Below are positions 8,630 through 17,605 of a DNA stretch of 34,738 nucleotides, piece after piece; position 1 is the first letter of the stretch; every line of letters begins with the position of its first letter. The position numbers and the translations under genes were made by a program. A model generated the notes under the pieces. It was given only the letters and a program-made list of their open reading frames with translations. It was not told the origin of the DNA and did not search any database. The DNA is from Caryophanon tenue (GTDB taxonomy: Bacteria; Bacillota; Bacilli; Bacillales_A; Planococcaceae): positions 1-34,738 of the forward strand of contig NZ_MASJ01000009.1 of NCBI RefSeq assembly GCF_001700315.1, given 5' to 3'.

Positions 8630-11116
8630 CTATATAAACATTGATTGCGATTGAAGAGCTTCGCGATTAAATTTTCCATCGATAAAATATTGATCCGCTT
8701 CATCAATGTAAAAAATCTCACCAATTCGTTCTTGGTAATTTACCACAGTCGTTACACGGTATAAAAAATAACTCATTTTTTCATTAATTTTCGATAGCTC
8801 CACTTTTTTAATGGCAAACGGTAACAGTTTGTCATATGTTAATTCCTTATATTGTTGCCAAATGATACTCCCGTTTAATACTTCTCCACTTTCTAGCGTA
8901 ATATCCCGATTCATAAACAATGTAATTTCATAATCCTTTTTCGAAATCAATTCCATTCGCTTTTCGATTGCTAAAAAATCTAATGCGCACATTTTCTCAG
9001 ATCGAAACTGCTCCCAATTTTGCTCATTCTGTTTCGTTGTTTCTTGTTCCACACGTTCGAACACTGCACGATAAAAGTCAGTAAAATTTTTGTCTAAAAG
9101 GAATTGTTGATATGTAGGATTGCGTACAGAATAGTCCGCTAATCGATTGACCCTTAAATCTCCTTTATAAATTGCATTAACGCGGTCTAATTCAAAAAAA
9201 TAAACCTCGCCACCATTTTCATTTTTACATGAACGATTAATCCTTCCAGCAAATTGCTCCTCTGCATCTAAAATTGAAATGTTTTTAAAGCCGATATCCA
9301 TATCAATATCTACGCCAGCTTCAACAACTTGGGTAGCAATTAAAACAAGTTGTTGCTCCTGTAATGCTCGCTGTATAATCCTTGCTCGTTCCGCTTTATG
9401 ATCATCACCCGTTAATAAATCCATCGCATACGTTGGTAGTTCTTCCTTCAACCTCGTGTAAAATTGAACCGCACTTTTTTTCGTAATAAATTCCACTAAA
9501 ATTTTCTGATTTTTTTGTTTCATTTTTTCTGCCACTGTCGTCACTAAATCCTCCATCGAAAAATCCTGCTGTTCTAGCAGCGTAAAATCAAATTTCACGC
9601 GATGTTTAAACAATGGATGTTGAAAATAACGCTCTTTATTTTCAATGAGAGAAGGTAGCTCTAAATCGATTAATTGACCGAGGCGAGGTAGCGTAGCTGA
9701 CATAATAATCACTTTGATATTTAATATTTCCGCATATTCCTTTAAAAATTGAATAATTTCTTTCCAAATAAGATTACGATAACTTTGAATTTCGTCTAAT
9801 ATGATGACACTGTTCGCTAAATGTGCCAATGCAAAAATACTTTCCTTTTTCACACCAAATAAATAAGAAAATAAATTCACATGCGACGTTAACACAATTG
9901 GATAATGGAGGAATTGACGATCCAATAAGGTTTGTTCAAAATCTGTACTTAATTCTTGTTCTTCATTTTTCACTACTCGTTCTAGCATTGGTGTAATAGA
10001 ATTCAACATCGCAATATCATCTGGTAGATCAAAATGTGACTGCAATGTCTTATATGTTTGTTCGACTAGCGTATTGAATGGAAAGACATAGACGATTTTG
10101 TTCAAGTCTACATTTAGTTGGAGTAATTTAAGCCCTAGATTAATCGATATATTTGTTTTTCCACCGCCAGTTGGTGCTTCTACATAAAACAATGATTGCT
10201 CTTGATGCTTTTGTAAATTTTGTTCTGCTTCAATAAATAACTCTGTACGTAGTATATTGATATCTTTCACATCATGTAAATTAGCATGTGGGTATATATT
10301 ATTTCGATATGCCTCGATGGACTGATAAATCTGCCCATTCTCATAAAAATCTCTATATTTTTGTACGTCTTTAATCGTCCCTAAATAGTGAAGCGGTTGA
10401 TCCTTCAGAAAGTCGCCTGTCGCATAATAATCCGCTGCGCATAAGCAGGAGTACAATAAACGAATATAGATAAACGCATCCATATCGTATTTTTTTAGCT
10501 CCATTTTCAACAATTTCATTAGTTTGTTATTCAATTTTTGAAAACGAATCGTGTAACCATCAAAAAAAGTAATGTCTTGATAATCCCCAAAAGCTTCCTC
10601 AAATTTCCGAAAAAATTGCTCCATCGTATCAAAATTCCCATGATGCTTTGACATAACGTAACTGTTCATTACTAAAAATAGCAGGAGCATTTGACGATTA
10701 GATTGATTGCTCGATACATTTTTTATTTTTTCAAAGTAATGGTTGTAATAAATCACTGCGGATAACATCGAGTGATTGGCATTATTCGAACTTTTCACAT
10801 GAAATGCTTGATTGTTTTGCATCTTCACTTTTTGGAAGTTACCATTAATTTTTCCAATATCGTGTAAGTAGATTGCATTGACTGCTAGCTCTTCCCACAG
10901 TTCGATAGCTGCTTGGTCATCTTTGAAAAAGCGCACGGCCAATTTATTAAAGACAGACGCTAACTTTTTTTCTGTGTATAGAAATTGAAAATAGTTCAAT
11001 GTTTTATGTAAATGCTCTCCCAGCAATTCTTTTTCTGTACTATCCTTTTTAGTATGCGCATACATTTGGTCAATATTTTTAATTTGCTTTATATCAAATA
11101 AAGGTACATCTAACAT
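8630..11116 (-). CDS. cas3: CRISPR-associated helicase/nuclease Cas3 (HD + DExH)
   Basis: A protein of about 828 residues with a fused N-terminal HD nuclease and a C-terminal helicase. HD elements: the histidine region EHLHKTLNYF, the HD pair in LHDIGKING (around 85), NHS (115) and KHHG (157). Helicase elements: Walker A APTGGGKT (around 314-321), DEIQSY (around 441), SATLP (around 473), and ATQVVEAGVDID and EQFAGRINRS for motifs V-VI. It is recruited by target-bound Cascade to nick, unwind and degrade DNA. The ATG at 11116 is preferred because AGAGGTGA stands at proper distance; an in-frame GTG at 11128 overlaps that ribosome site. A terminator-like hairpin separates it from cas5. Confidence 0.95.
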   Translation of the reverse strand: MLDVPLFDIKQIKNIDQMYAHTKKDSTEKELLGEHLHKTLNYFQFLYTEKKLASVFNKLAVRFFKDDQAAIELWEELAVNAIYLHDIGKINGNFQKVKMQNNQAFHVKSSNNANHSMLSAVIYYNHYFEKIKNVSSNQSNRQMLLLFLVMNSYVMSKHHGNFDTMEQFFRKFEEAFGDYQDITFFDGYTIRFQKLNNKLMKLLKMELKKYDMDAFIYIRLLYSCLCAADYYATGDFLKDQPLHYLGTIKDVQKYRDFYENGQIYQSIEAYRNNIYPHANLHDVKDINILRTELFIEAEQNLQKHQEQSLFYVEAPTGGGKTNISINLGLKLLQLNVDLNKIVYVFPFNTLVEQTYKTLQSHFDLPDDIAMLNSITPMLERVVKNEEQELSTDFEQTLLDRQFLHYPIVLTSHVNLFSYLFGVKKESIFALAHLANSVIILDEIQSYRNLIWKEIIQFLKEYAEILNIKVIIMSATLPRLGQLIDLELPSLIENKERYFQHPLFKHRVKFDFTLLEQQDFSMEDLVTTVAEKMKQKNQKILVEFITKKSAVQFYTRLKEELPTYAMDLLTGDDHKAERARIIQRALQEQQLVLIATQVVEAGVDIDMDIGFKNISILDAEEQFAGRINRSCKNENGGEVYFFELDRVNAIYKGDLRVNRLADYSVRNPTYQQFLLDKNFTDFYRAVFERVEQETTKQNEQNWEQFRSEKMCALDFLAIEKRMELISKKDYEITLFMNRDITLESGEVLNGSIIWQQYKELTYDKLLPFAIKKVELSKINEKMSYFLYRVTTVVNYQERIGEIFYIDEADQYFIDGKFNREALQSQSMFI

Positions 11117-11135
11117 TTTTTTCTTCACCTCTTTG

Positions 11136-11168
11136 AAAAAAAGCCCATGAATTGCTTCATAGGCTTTT
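11136..11168 (-). terminator. Intra-operon terminator or attenuator between cas5 and cas3
   Basis: On the minus strand, 8 bp after the cas5 stop, a 13-bp stem (AAAAGCCTATGAA with TTCATGGGCTTTT, one G-T wobble) encloses the loop GCAA and is followed at once by TTTTC. It has the form of an intrinsic terminator and stands just before the cas3 ribosome site. It could lower expression of cas3-cas4-cas1-cas2 relative to the Cascade genes. Confidence 0.7.
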
Positions 11169-11175
11169 AGAATAT

Positions 11176-11910
11176 TTATATAAAATATAATGTTTGATCT
11201 TCATAACGATAAAAATTTTCTTTATCTGTTGTTTCAATCGACATGTTCGTAAAAATACATGCCTCCATTACATATAAATTTGTTTCTTCATGTAGAGCTG
11301 TCGGCAAAAACTCCTCATACTTCCAGTCATTCGAATCATCAAATGAATCTATTTCACTCATTACATGAATCGTTGGGGACTTTTTAAATAACGTGTCAAC
11401 TTGGTTTATGTCCGTCGCTTTTACTACGTCGATGATTTCAACATCTGCAATGGTCGCAAAATGATCATTCCTACCTAAATAAGGATAATACATAAATTGT
11501 TTAGTTAAAAAGTGATGCTCAATTAACTGTCCGTCTGGATGATTATCTAGCAAAATAAAAATCGTCCATTTCGGAAATTCTAGCCATTGCTCTTTGACAA
11601 TCAAGTTGCCACCTTGCTCTTTTGAGGCATACCCAACTGAATTATTATACGTTTGTACTTTTTTACTAAAGTAGCCTTTTTCAGATTCTGGTCGAATTGC
11701 TACTTTTAAGTTGTGTAGTCTATTATAAAACTCTGGGAACACATCTTCGGCCGTTTGTTGCCCGTAACCTTTTAATCCTGTTACTGCGCCTATAATGCCA
11801 AGCAATGCGACTTTGTGAACTTGTCCATACGTAAAATACAAATACGTATTCACATCAGGCTTTTTAAAAAATGCGGTTTTCCCTGAGAGTGTAAATTTTA
11901 ATGCACGCAT
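11176..11910 (-). CDS. cas5b: CRISPR-associated protein Cas5 (type I-B)
   Basis: A 244-residue Cas5. The N-terminus MRALKFTLSGKTAFFKKPD and the segment GQVHKVALLGIIGAVTG match the conserved first RAMP strand and the ALLG-type helix of Cas5 proteins. In Cascade it caps the crRNA 5' handle and contacts Cas8. It starts 4 bp after the cas7 stop and its ribosome site AGAGGTG lies inside the last codons of cas7. The next gene, cas3, follows after a hairpin. Confidence 0.9.
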   Translation of the reverse strand: MRALKFTLSGKTAFFKKPDVNTYLYFTYGQVHKVALLGIIGAVTGLKGYGQQTAEDVFPEFYNRLHNLKVAIRPESEKGYFSKKVQTYNNSVGYASKEQGGNLIVKEQWLEFPKWTIFILLDNHPDGQLIEHHFLTKQFMYYPYLGRNDHFATIADVEIIDVVKATDINQVDTLFKKSPTIHVMSEIDSFDDSNDWKYEEFLPTALHEETNLYVMEACIFTNMSIETTDKENFYRYEDQTLYFI

Positions 11911-11914
11911 CTCA

Positions 11915-12877
11915 TCACACCTCTTTTGAAGTGAAAATATTATAATACGTAACCCCTTTTAACTCTCCTTTAATCGATGTTGTATATGGATTATAGAATA
12001 CTTCGATACTTGAGATTTTCTCCGCTATCTCCTCTATTAATGAACCAAATCCTAATGTTAACACATTTTTTTCACCATCGAATCCTTTCGTAAAGGAAAT
12101 AAACTGCGCTAAATCTGGTAAATACGTATGATCGTTCGTATGAATAAATATAGCTAATTCATTTTCACAACCTAGTTTCGAGTTACTATTGTGAGCAGTG
12201 GCCGCTACTAAAGCAGCTTCTTTAAACTTTGCATAATCAGCTTCTGTATAGCCTTCTGTCACACCAAAGGATTCGTATTCATTGTATACAAATGGGTTGA
12301 TTACAAATGGATACATATAATGAGCTTCTGAGCTAACGATTTTTGTTCCTAACGTTGAACTATTTGCTTCTTCGTTATTCTTTTTTTGCTTTGCATTTTC
12401 AGAACGGAATGGAGATAAAATTTGCTGTGCCTCTGTCGTTGTATCTTCGTATATGTTAAAGCCTTGGCCAATTTGCACTGCACCTGTAATCGATAAATTT
12501 GCCCCTTCTTCTGCAAATGTAGCACCAAAGTTTTTTACGTCAACTGCTTGGAATAGATTACGAAGAATTTTATCTTGCTGCTTTTCCTTTTTTAAATCTG
12601 CCACATCAAAGATTTCTTCATAACGTTCTTTTAAAGATTTTGGGCGAAATGTACTTTCATCCTTTTTGACATCTAACTTATATGATTTTACATATAAAAC
12701 CTTTTCTCCTTGATGCAGCCATTGTTGTTTTATCGGATACTTTAACGCTTTATCACTACCGAATACGTCTCCCGTTGAAGTCGTTTTGGGATAACCCGAA
12801 AAATCTGCATTCCAATTAGCCATCACCGATTGAATACCTAGTACACCATACACTTTACCTTTTAGCTTAGTTGTCAT
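11915..12877 (-). CDS. cas7: CRISPR-associated protein Cas7 (Csh2-type, type I-B)
   Basis: A 320-residue Cas7, the backbone subunit of Cascade that binds along the crRNA spacer. The N-terminus KGKVYGVLGIQSVMANWNADF, the segment FGATFAEEGANLSITGAVQIGQG and the late EVFYNPYTTS are features of the Csh2/Cas7 family of type I-B systems. Its ATG overlaps the cas8 stop by one base (TAATG), which implies translational coupling. Confidence 0.92.
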   Translation of the reverse strand: MTTKLKGKVYGVLGIQSVMANWNADFSGYPKTTSTGDVFGSDKALKYPIKQQWLHQGEKVLYVKSYKLDVKKDESTFRPKSLKERYEEIFDVADLKKEKQQDKILRNLFQAVDVKNFGATFAEEGANLSITGAVQIGQGFNIYEDTTTEAQQILSPFRSENAKQKKNNEEANSSTLGTKIVSSEAHYMYPFVINPFVYNEYESFGVTEGYTEADYAKFKEAALVAATAHNSNSKLGCENELAIFIHTNDHTYLPDLAQFISFTKGFDGEKNVLTLGFGSLIEEIAEKISSIEVFYNPYTTSIKGELKGVTYYNIFTSKEV

Positions 12878-14619
12878 TATTCGCTAGCCCCCTCATTCGT
12901 CGGTTCTGTTGCTTTAGGTTGTTTCTCGTAAATTAAATTGCTATGTAAATAACCCGCAATAATAATATTCGTATCTACTTTTGGACTATCTGGCTCATAA
13001 CTTTGTACCATGGCAAGTAAATTACTGAACTTTTTGCTCCCTTGTATTGCATGATTGTATCTTTTATAAAGATTAATTAAACTTTGATTTAATTTTCGAC
13101 CATTTGCACAATTAATAATCGGATTTAATAACGCATCTGTTTTTGTATTCGATTTACTTTGAGATAGTAAATAAGCCGTTACTTGTCCAACCGCAAAATA
13201 ATATTCTTGGTCATCTGTAATTGAGGCTGTTTCAGATTGCTCAATTTTTGTCCGCAATTGATTTTTTACACTACTTAGCACATCAGCCATTTTAACATCG
13301 CTCCTTGTAAAATGTTCTTTTAACGAATAGTAAAGATTATATTGATGCCTTGCTTTATAAATTGAATCGGAAATAATTGTTCCCTTAATGATTGCTAATG
13401 ATACTTTATCTAGCACCGATTCAATTAATTGCGTATCGCCTTTATAAAACCAATTGAACCAAGCTTTCCTCGATACAACAAGCATCTCTTTTAAATAAGA
13501 TTCACGGAGCTTAATATCTTTAGCATCCGTAAAATAATTCGTCATTAAAAACTTTTTAAAATAAACTCTATTCACTAAATCTTGTACATATTTTAGTTTG
13601 TCATAGCCTTTAAATTCAATATCTTGATCATATTCACTTAATGTAATATCTAATACATTGACAAACCTAAAGTTTACGTTTGGACTATATGCATGAATTC
13701 CATCGAAATCATGAATTTCTAGTTCCTTGCCTTTTTGTATGTACAAAAAGGAACCTGTAAACTCTTCTCCCATTGTTTGATCATTTTTAATAGCGGTTAA
13801 TTTAGGTGTCTCAGACTCGTCAATGAATAAATAACGTTTACCTTGTGTAGCAAAGTTCATTAAATAATCAAAAAGTACTTTTTGCTTCAATGCATTTTCA
13901 AGAGTCATTAGTGTAGGAACTTTCGTTTTTCGTTGCTTATTTTCTAAAAAAGGCTTTTTAGGATTTAATCCCATATTGTCATTTGGTAGACCGTACGTTT
14001 TTCCATTCAATATAATATTGAAATCTGTACTATTAAAAACATTTGGGATCATGTACTTTTTTCCTTCATTTATGAAATCTACTTCGTCACGCTCGATAAA
14101 TATTTTCAAATAATTTTTATCTTCTTTCATTCGCTGCTGAATCTCTGGTAAGTAGGAAACAACGCCTTGTTTAATTTGTTGCACTTCTTCTTCATTTACT
14201 GCCCCATATATAACCTCAGCCTCTTCATACATAGCTAACTTTTTCTTTTCAGTATATTTAACACGTGGGTCTTGTAAGATTTCGTAGTAGTTATCAATAA
14301 TTGCTGATGTCAACTTCCCATTTTGTAAATTTTCTTTCTTCACAAAAAAGCTATATAGTTGATTGGAATGTATTTTCTTCTTTGTATCTATCGGTTTATC
14401 CATATTTATTAACTTCGAATAATAATCACGAATAACAAAATAACTATATAAATCATCTGTACACGGTGTATCCATATTCACTTCATACAATTGTTTAATT
14501 CCTTCTGTTAATGACAAAATTACATACGTACCTGGCGCTAATGTGTAATTATCGATGACTAATTTTTCACCATGCTTTTCATACATTTCATCAAATACTG
14601 CCATTATATCTGCAATCAT
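12877..14619 (-). CDS. cas8b: CRISPR-associated protein Cas8b (Csh1-type), Cascade large subunit
   Basis: A 580-residue protein in the large-subunit position between cas6 and cas7. Its size and place, the Csh2-type Cas7 next to it, and family-like stretches such as LMNFATQGKRYLFIDE and GSFLYIQKGKELEIHDFDG fit the Cas8b/Csh1 group of type I-B. This subunit is expected to read the PAM and help recruit Cas3. Cas8 proteins diverge fast, so the subgroup call rests partly on context. The ATG has AAGGGG 8 bp upstream, overlapping the cas6 stop region; the gene ends in a TAATG overlap with cas7. Confidence 0.88.
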   Translation of the reverse strand: MIADIMAVFDEMYEKHGEKLVIDNYTLAPGTYVILSLTEGIKQLYEVNMDTPCTDDLYSYFVIRDYYSKLINMDKPIDTKKKIHSNQLYSFFVKKENLQNGKLTSAIIDNYYEILQDPRVKYTEKKKLAMYEEAEVIYGAVNEEEVQQIKQGVVSYLPEIQQRMKEDKNYLKIFIERDEVDFINEGKKYMIPNVFNSTDFNIILNGKTYGLPNDNMGLNPKKPFLENKQRKTKVPTLMTLENALKQKVLFDYLMNFATQGKRYLFIDESETPKLTAIKNDQTMGEEFTGSFLYIQKGKELEIHDFDGIHAYSPNVNFRFVNVLDITLSEYDQDIEFKGYDKLKYVQDLVNRVYFKKFLMTNYFTDAKDIKLRESYLKEMLVVSRKAWFNWFYKGDTQLIESVLDKVSLAIIKGTIISDSIYKARHQYNLYYSLKEHFTRSDVKMADVLSSVKNQLRTKIEQSETASITDDQEYYFAVGQVTAYLLSQSKSNTKTDALLNPIINCANGRKLNQSLINLYKRYNHAIQGSKKFSNLLAMVQSYEPDSPKVDTNIIIAGYLHSNLIYEKQPKATEPTNEGASE

Positions 14620-14631
14620 GTTGTCATCCCC

Positions 14632-15339
14632 TTAATAAAACTTCGCATTAATGAAGCCCGCACCTCTACTATTGTTATGTCCGATACCAGTTCCTAATGC
14701 CATAAAGAATAATTTTTGTGCTGTTTCATTCGCTGCTACATGAATCGTTACTTTGTCGCCTAACAACGTCACATTTTTATACTTCATCCCAATTGGTTTT
14801 TTATTATCCAATTGAATGTTCGTATATAACTCAACCTCTTCTACAATTTCTTCTGAGAAAAAGTGTTTATATTTTTTATACAAATTATCTTTTAATAACC
14901 TTTCAAAATCTGCAACAGTATATTGATTTTTCCAATAACCTGTATCATCAAATTTCAATACAATAGGAGTAATCGAATATACTTTATCAATTATTCCGGT
15001 TCTCCATTTATTCACAGTAACCGATAACACCTTTAATCGATCTGTATATGTATTGCAAAGTATCGTCTCACAATGTTGCTTGAACGACTGAGAAATCGTT
15101 CGAATGATAACTGTATATATTTTTCCCTCTTTATAAATGCAATCTTTCTCTATCGGATAAAATGAATTCATGACATATGGTTTATAACCACGCTCTTCAT
15201 GCAATGTCTTCATTGTTGCATCCTGTAGTAAACTGGCATCAATTAACTTTACAATTTCTGCTGAACTTTCTTCATTTGTAATATTTTTGGTTATGTATAA
15301 CTTTACTTTTATCTCAAATAAATTTGGCATCTTTAACAT
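14632..15339 (-). CDS. cas6: CRISPR-associated endoribonuclease Cas6
   Basis: A 235-residue Cas6 that should cut the pre-crRNA inside each repeat and leave the ATTGAAAT handle. The C-terminal glycine-rich loop GTGIGHNNSRGAGF is the Cas6 signature, and the N-terminal FEIKVKLYI is a RAMP-type first strand. It is the first gene of the cas operon and lies 12 bp before cas8. The start is uncertain: ATG at 15339 is only 3-4 bp from the AAAGGGTGG ribosome site, ATG at 15330 (MPNLF) about 12 bp away. Confidence 0.9.
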   Translation of the reverse strand: MLKMPNLFEIKVKLYITKNITNEESSAEIVKLIDASLLQDATMKTLHEERGYKPYVMNSFYPIEKDCIYKEGKIYTVIIRTISQSFKQHCETILCNTYTDRLKVLSVTVNKWRTGIIDKVYSITPIVLKFDDTGYWKNQYTVADFERLLKDNLYKKYKHFFSEEIVEEVELYTNIQLDNKKPIGMKYKNVTLLGDKVTIHVAANETAQKLFFMALGTGIGHNNSRGAGFINAKFY

Positions 15340-15344
15340 CCACC

Positions 15345-15440
15345 CTTTTATTACAATATACTTATATTATTACAAATTAATTACAAAATGTCACGTCTAT
15401 TAATTGGTATTATTTAATAATTTTCCATTCAAATAAAATA
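15345..15440 (-). promoter_or_regulatory. cas operon promoter region with three TTGTAAT repeats
   Basis: Upstream of cas6 the AT-rich sequence carries three direct copies of TTGTAAT (minus strand) at 15350-15356, 15369-15375 and 15380-15386, spaced 19 and 11 bp. GTGACA lies upstream with TAATAA/TAATAT at 16-19 bp, a possible weak promoter. The repeats overlap the expected -10/+1 area, so they could be a regulator site or simple AT-rich coincidence. A weaker stem-loop with T runs lies further upstream around 15440-15478. Confidence 0.4.
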
Positions 15441-15621
15441 AAAAGGACCACTCGTATAAGTGACCCGTTTCATTTTGTATGGTTATATAAAATATGCATA
15501 AAAGGACTTCATCTTGTAACGTAAAGGTATTTTTCTTTAAATATACTCTGGAGAAAATAGGCAATGGCATTCATTCCTCCAACCATTTTACATTTCCTAT
15601 CTACACAAAGGCTTATTATCC

Positions 15622-16590
15622 TTATAAATTTCTGAAAAACTGTCCAATTATTCGCGGTACGAATATGAGAATATCAAACCATGTAATGGCATCATCAATC
15701 GTATCGATTATATCGCGCTTTTCACGTGGCGGTGGTGCCGTTACGACATCGCCTTGCGTTGGCGCTACATTGTCTTCAAACTGAATGCGAATTGATTTTG
15801 CTTTTTCCCACACCGGTCCGTCCATCACATGGAAATGAATATGCGCTTCAGAAGAATTGCCGGAGTTGCCACATTTCCCTAAAATTTGTCCTTGCTTCAC
15901 CGTATCTCCTTCCTTTACAACAATCGAGTGCTGTTGGAAATGCGCAAGGAAACTGTATTCACCATGTGAGTGCTTTAAGACGACATAATTGCCTGCTGGA
16001 TGGGCCGTGTTCATGTCCCCTGGTACATTGTCAGCAATGCCATCAACAACTTTGACAACTTTGCCATGAAGCGGTGCGACCACGCGTGTGCCAAATGCAT
16101 AATAATGCTCGTTCAACTGACTGTTCGAGGAATAGGTAGAATTATTTTGGCGACGTACTAAATCATAGGCATAGCGCTGATTTTCATATTCATAATGGTA
16201 GTTCTCAAAAACATTTGTGCCACCCCAAAACACATACCAATCATCACAAATCGGCAGTTCATAGCGGTTTTTTGTATACGTTTTGTCACTCGCATACTGG
16301 ACAAATGGCTTTAACGCAAAGCTAATAATGACCCCGTTCTCATGCAATAACTGGATCGCTCGGCGACCATTATTATCTAACCATACAAGCTGCTCGGCCG
16401 TGCCAAAGGGCGACTGTAAAAATAATTCAAAATAGCGCACGCCGTCATTAAACTCACGACATAGCGTTTCAAAGGCGCTACGTGACACAAGCTGTTGGAA
16501 CTCTTCACTCGTGTGGTCATAAATCACACCGAAATCACCTGATTTAAACAAAACCGGAATATGTAAAAAATTAATCGTTGTTGTCATCAT
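15622..16590 (-). CDS. M23 family metallopeptidase, variant metal site
   Basis: A 322-residue protein without an obvious signal peptide. Residues ~1-95 form an N-terminal domain (HTSEEFQQLVSRSAFETLCREF) that resembles DUF3887-type domains. Residues ~165-260 are a LytM/M23 barrel: GTRVVAPLHGKVVKVVDG, NYVVLKHSHGEYSFLAHF, VKEGDTVKQGQILGKCGNSG and the zinc motif HIHFH at 250-254. The usual H-x3-D site reads RYAYD (139-143), so the first His is replaced by Arg; H132, 11 residues before D143, may take its place as in some related M23 proteins. The C-terminus is hydrophobic. It probably acts on peptidoglycan peptides, but the substrate is not visible. Confidence 0.75.
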   Translation of the reverse strand: MMTTTINFLHIPVLFKSGDFGVIYDHTSEEFQQLVSRSAFETLCREFNDGVRYFELFLQSPFGTAEQLVWLDNNGRRAIQLLHENGVIISFALKPFVQYASDKTYTKNRYELPICDDWYVFWGGTNVFENYHYEYENQRYAYDLVRRQNNSTYSSNSQLNEHYYAFGTRVVAPLHGKVVKVVDGIADNVPGDMNTAHPAGNYVVLKHSHGEYSFLAHFQQHSIVVKEGDTVKQGQILGKCGNSGNSSEAHIHFHVMDGPVWEKAKSIRIQFEDNVAPTQGDVVTAPPPREKRDIIDTIDDAITWFDILIFVPRIIGQFFRNL

Positions 16591-16686
16591 GCGGAACCTA
16601 CTTTCATCTTCATTACTTACTTTCTACGAGTGAAAACGAAAAAGGTTACACGTTTTGTGATGAAAATTTTGCCCTCACGAAAACGA

Positions 16687-16717
16687 TAAAAAGAGCTATG
16701 CATACTACGCACAGCTC
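16687..16717 (-). terminator. Terminator of the LytTR-ABC operon
   Basis: On the minus strand GAGCTGTGC pairs with GCATAGCTC (one wobble), loop of 7, followed by TTTTTATCG. It lies just after the permease stop. Confidence 0.8.
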
Positions 16718-16729
16718 ACGTGATAGTTC

Positions 16730-17605
16730 TTAACGCTTTTTATACATAAATAATAGTGCCCCTGCAATGCCAAGCCCGACTGTCCACGCCACAATATACA
16801 CAACACTCCACGTTGTTGATAACAGCGTTCCATGTAGCTCGTACACGACACCGTACTGGAGCATATACGACAATTGCTCGCTTGCTGGTGCGCCCATAAA
16901 TACGCTAGCCATCGAATCCTCCATCAGTGCTTGTCGTAATAACAGCGTCGTATGGCTAATTGGGAAATACATGATGGCCGTTTGAATAAAGCTTGGTACA
17001 ACCCCAAATGGAATATAAATGCCACACAAAAAGCCAAGCAATGTCCCAACAAGTGTCGCAAACGTCGAGAACGCTTGCTGTGACTGTAAAAAGACGATCA
17101 CGAGCATATTACATGCACTTGCTAATAGCACACTTAACGTTAATAAGCCGAGCACTTCCGCAATCGTACCAATCGTCAGCCATGAGCCACTCGTTACGCC
17201 TAAAAAAACAATACATACCGAAAGTGCTAGCACCGTTGACAATAAACCAATCATCCACGCATGCACTACATAGCTGAGCTGAATGGCAATGCGTGACATT
17301 GGCGACGTTAAAAAATCAATCGAAACATGCCCATCACGGTCTTGCACAAAAATACCAAATGCCCCAAGCGTTGTGGTCACTGCCATCATCGACAACAGTC
17401 CTGCTACAAGCCATTCATTGACCATTGCCTTTGTCGCGTCAGTCACCGTTGTCACTTGTGCAATCGCATCTAGCTGCATATTTTGTAAAAAGACGATATA
17501 TAACGCAATAACAATGATAATCGACAGTAGCGAAAAGAACACTTGCATCTTATCGCGGCGAAACACTTTTTGATGGCGAAAAACAAGCTGCCAAAATGCT
17601 GTCAT
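16730..17605 (-). CDS. ABC-2 type transporter permease
   Basis: A 291-residue membrane protein with six hydrophobic segments: one near the N-terminus (VFFSLLSIIIVIALYIVFL), then a block from residue ~60 to ~215, and a last helix before the C-terminal LLFMYKKR. The layout and the central GIYIPFGVVPSFIQTAIMYFPISH segment fit the ABC-2 family of drug or polymer exporters. Its ATG overlaps the ATPase stop by 4 bp (ATGA), with GGAGG about 10 bp upstream. With the ATPase it should form an efflux transporter; the substrate is unknown. Confidence 0.88.
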   Translation of the reverse strand: MTAFWQLVFRHQKVFRRDKMQVFFSLLSIIIVIALYIVFLQNMQLDAIAQVTTVTDATKAMVNEWLVAGLLSMMAVTTTLGAFGIFVQDRDGHVSIDFLTSPMSRIAIQLSYVVHAWMIGLLSTVLALSVCIVFLGVTSGSWLTIGTIAEVLGLLTLSVLLASACNMLVIVFLQSQQAFSTFATLVGTLLGFLCGIYIPFGVVPSFIQTAIMYFPISHTTLLLRQALMEDSMASVFMGAPASEQLSYMLQYGVVYELHGTLLSTTWSVVYIVAWTVGLGIAGALLFMYKKR

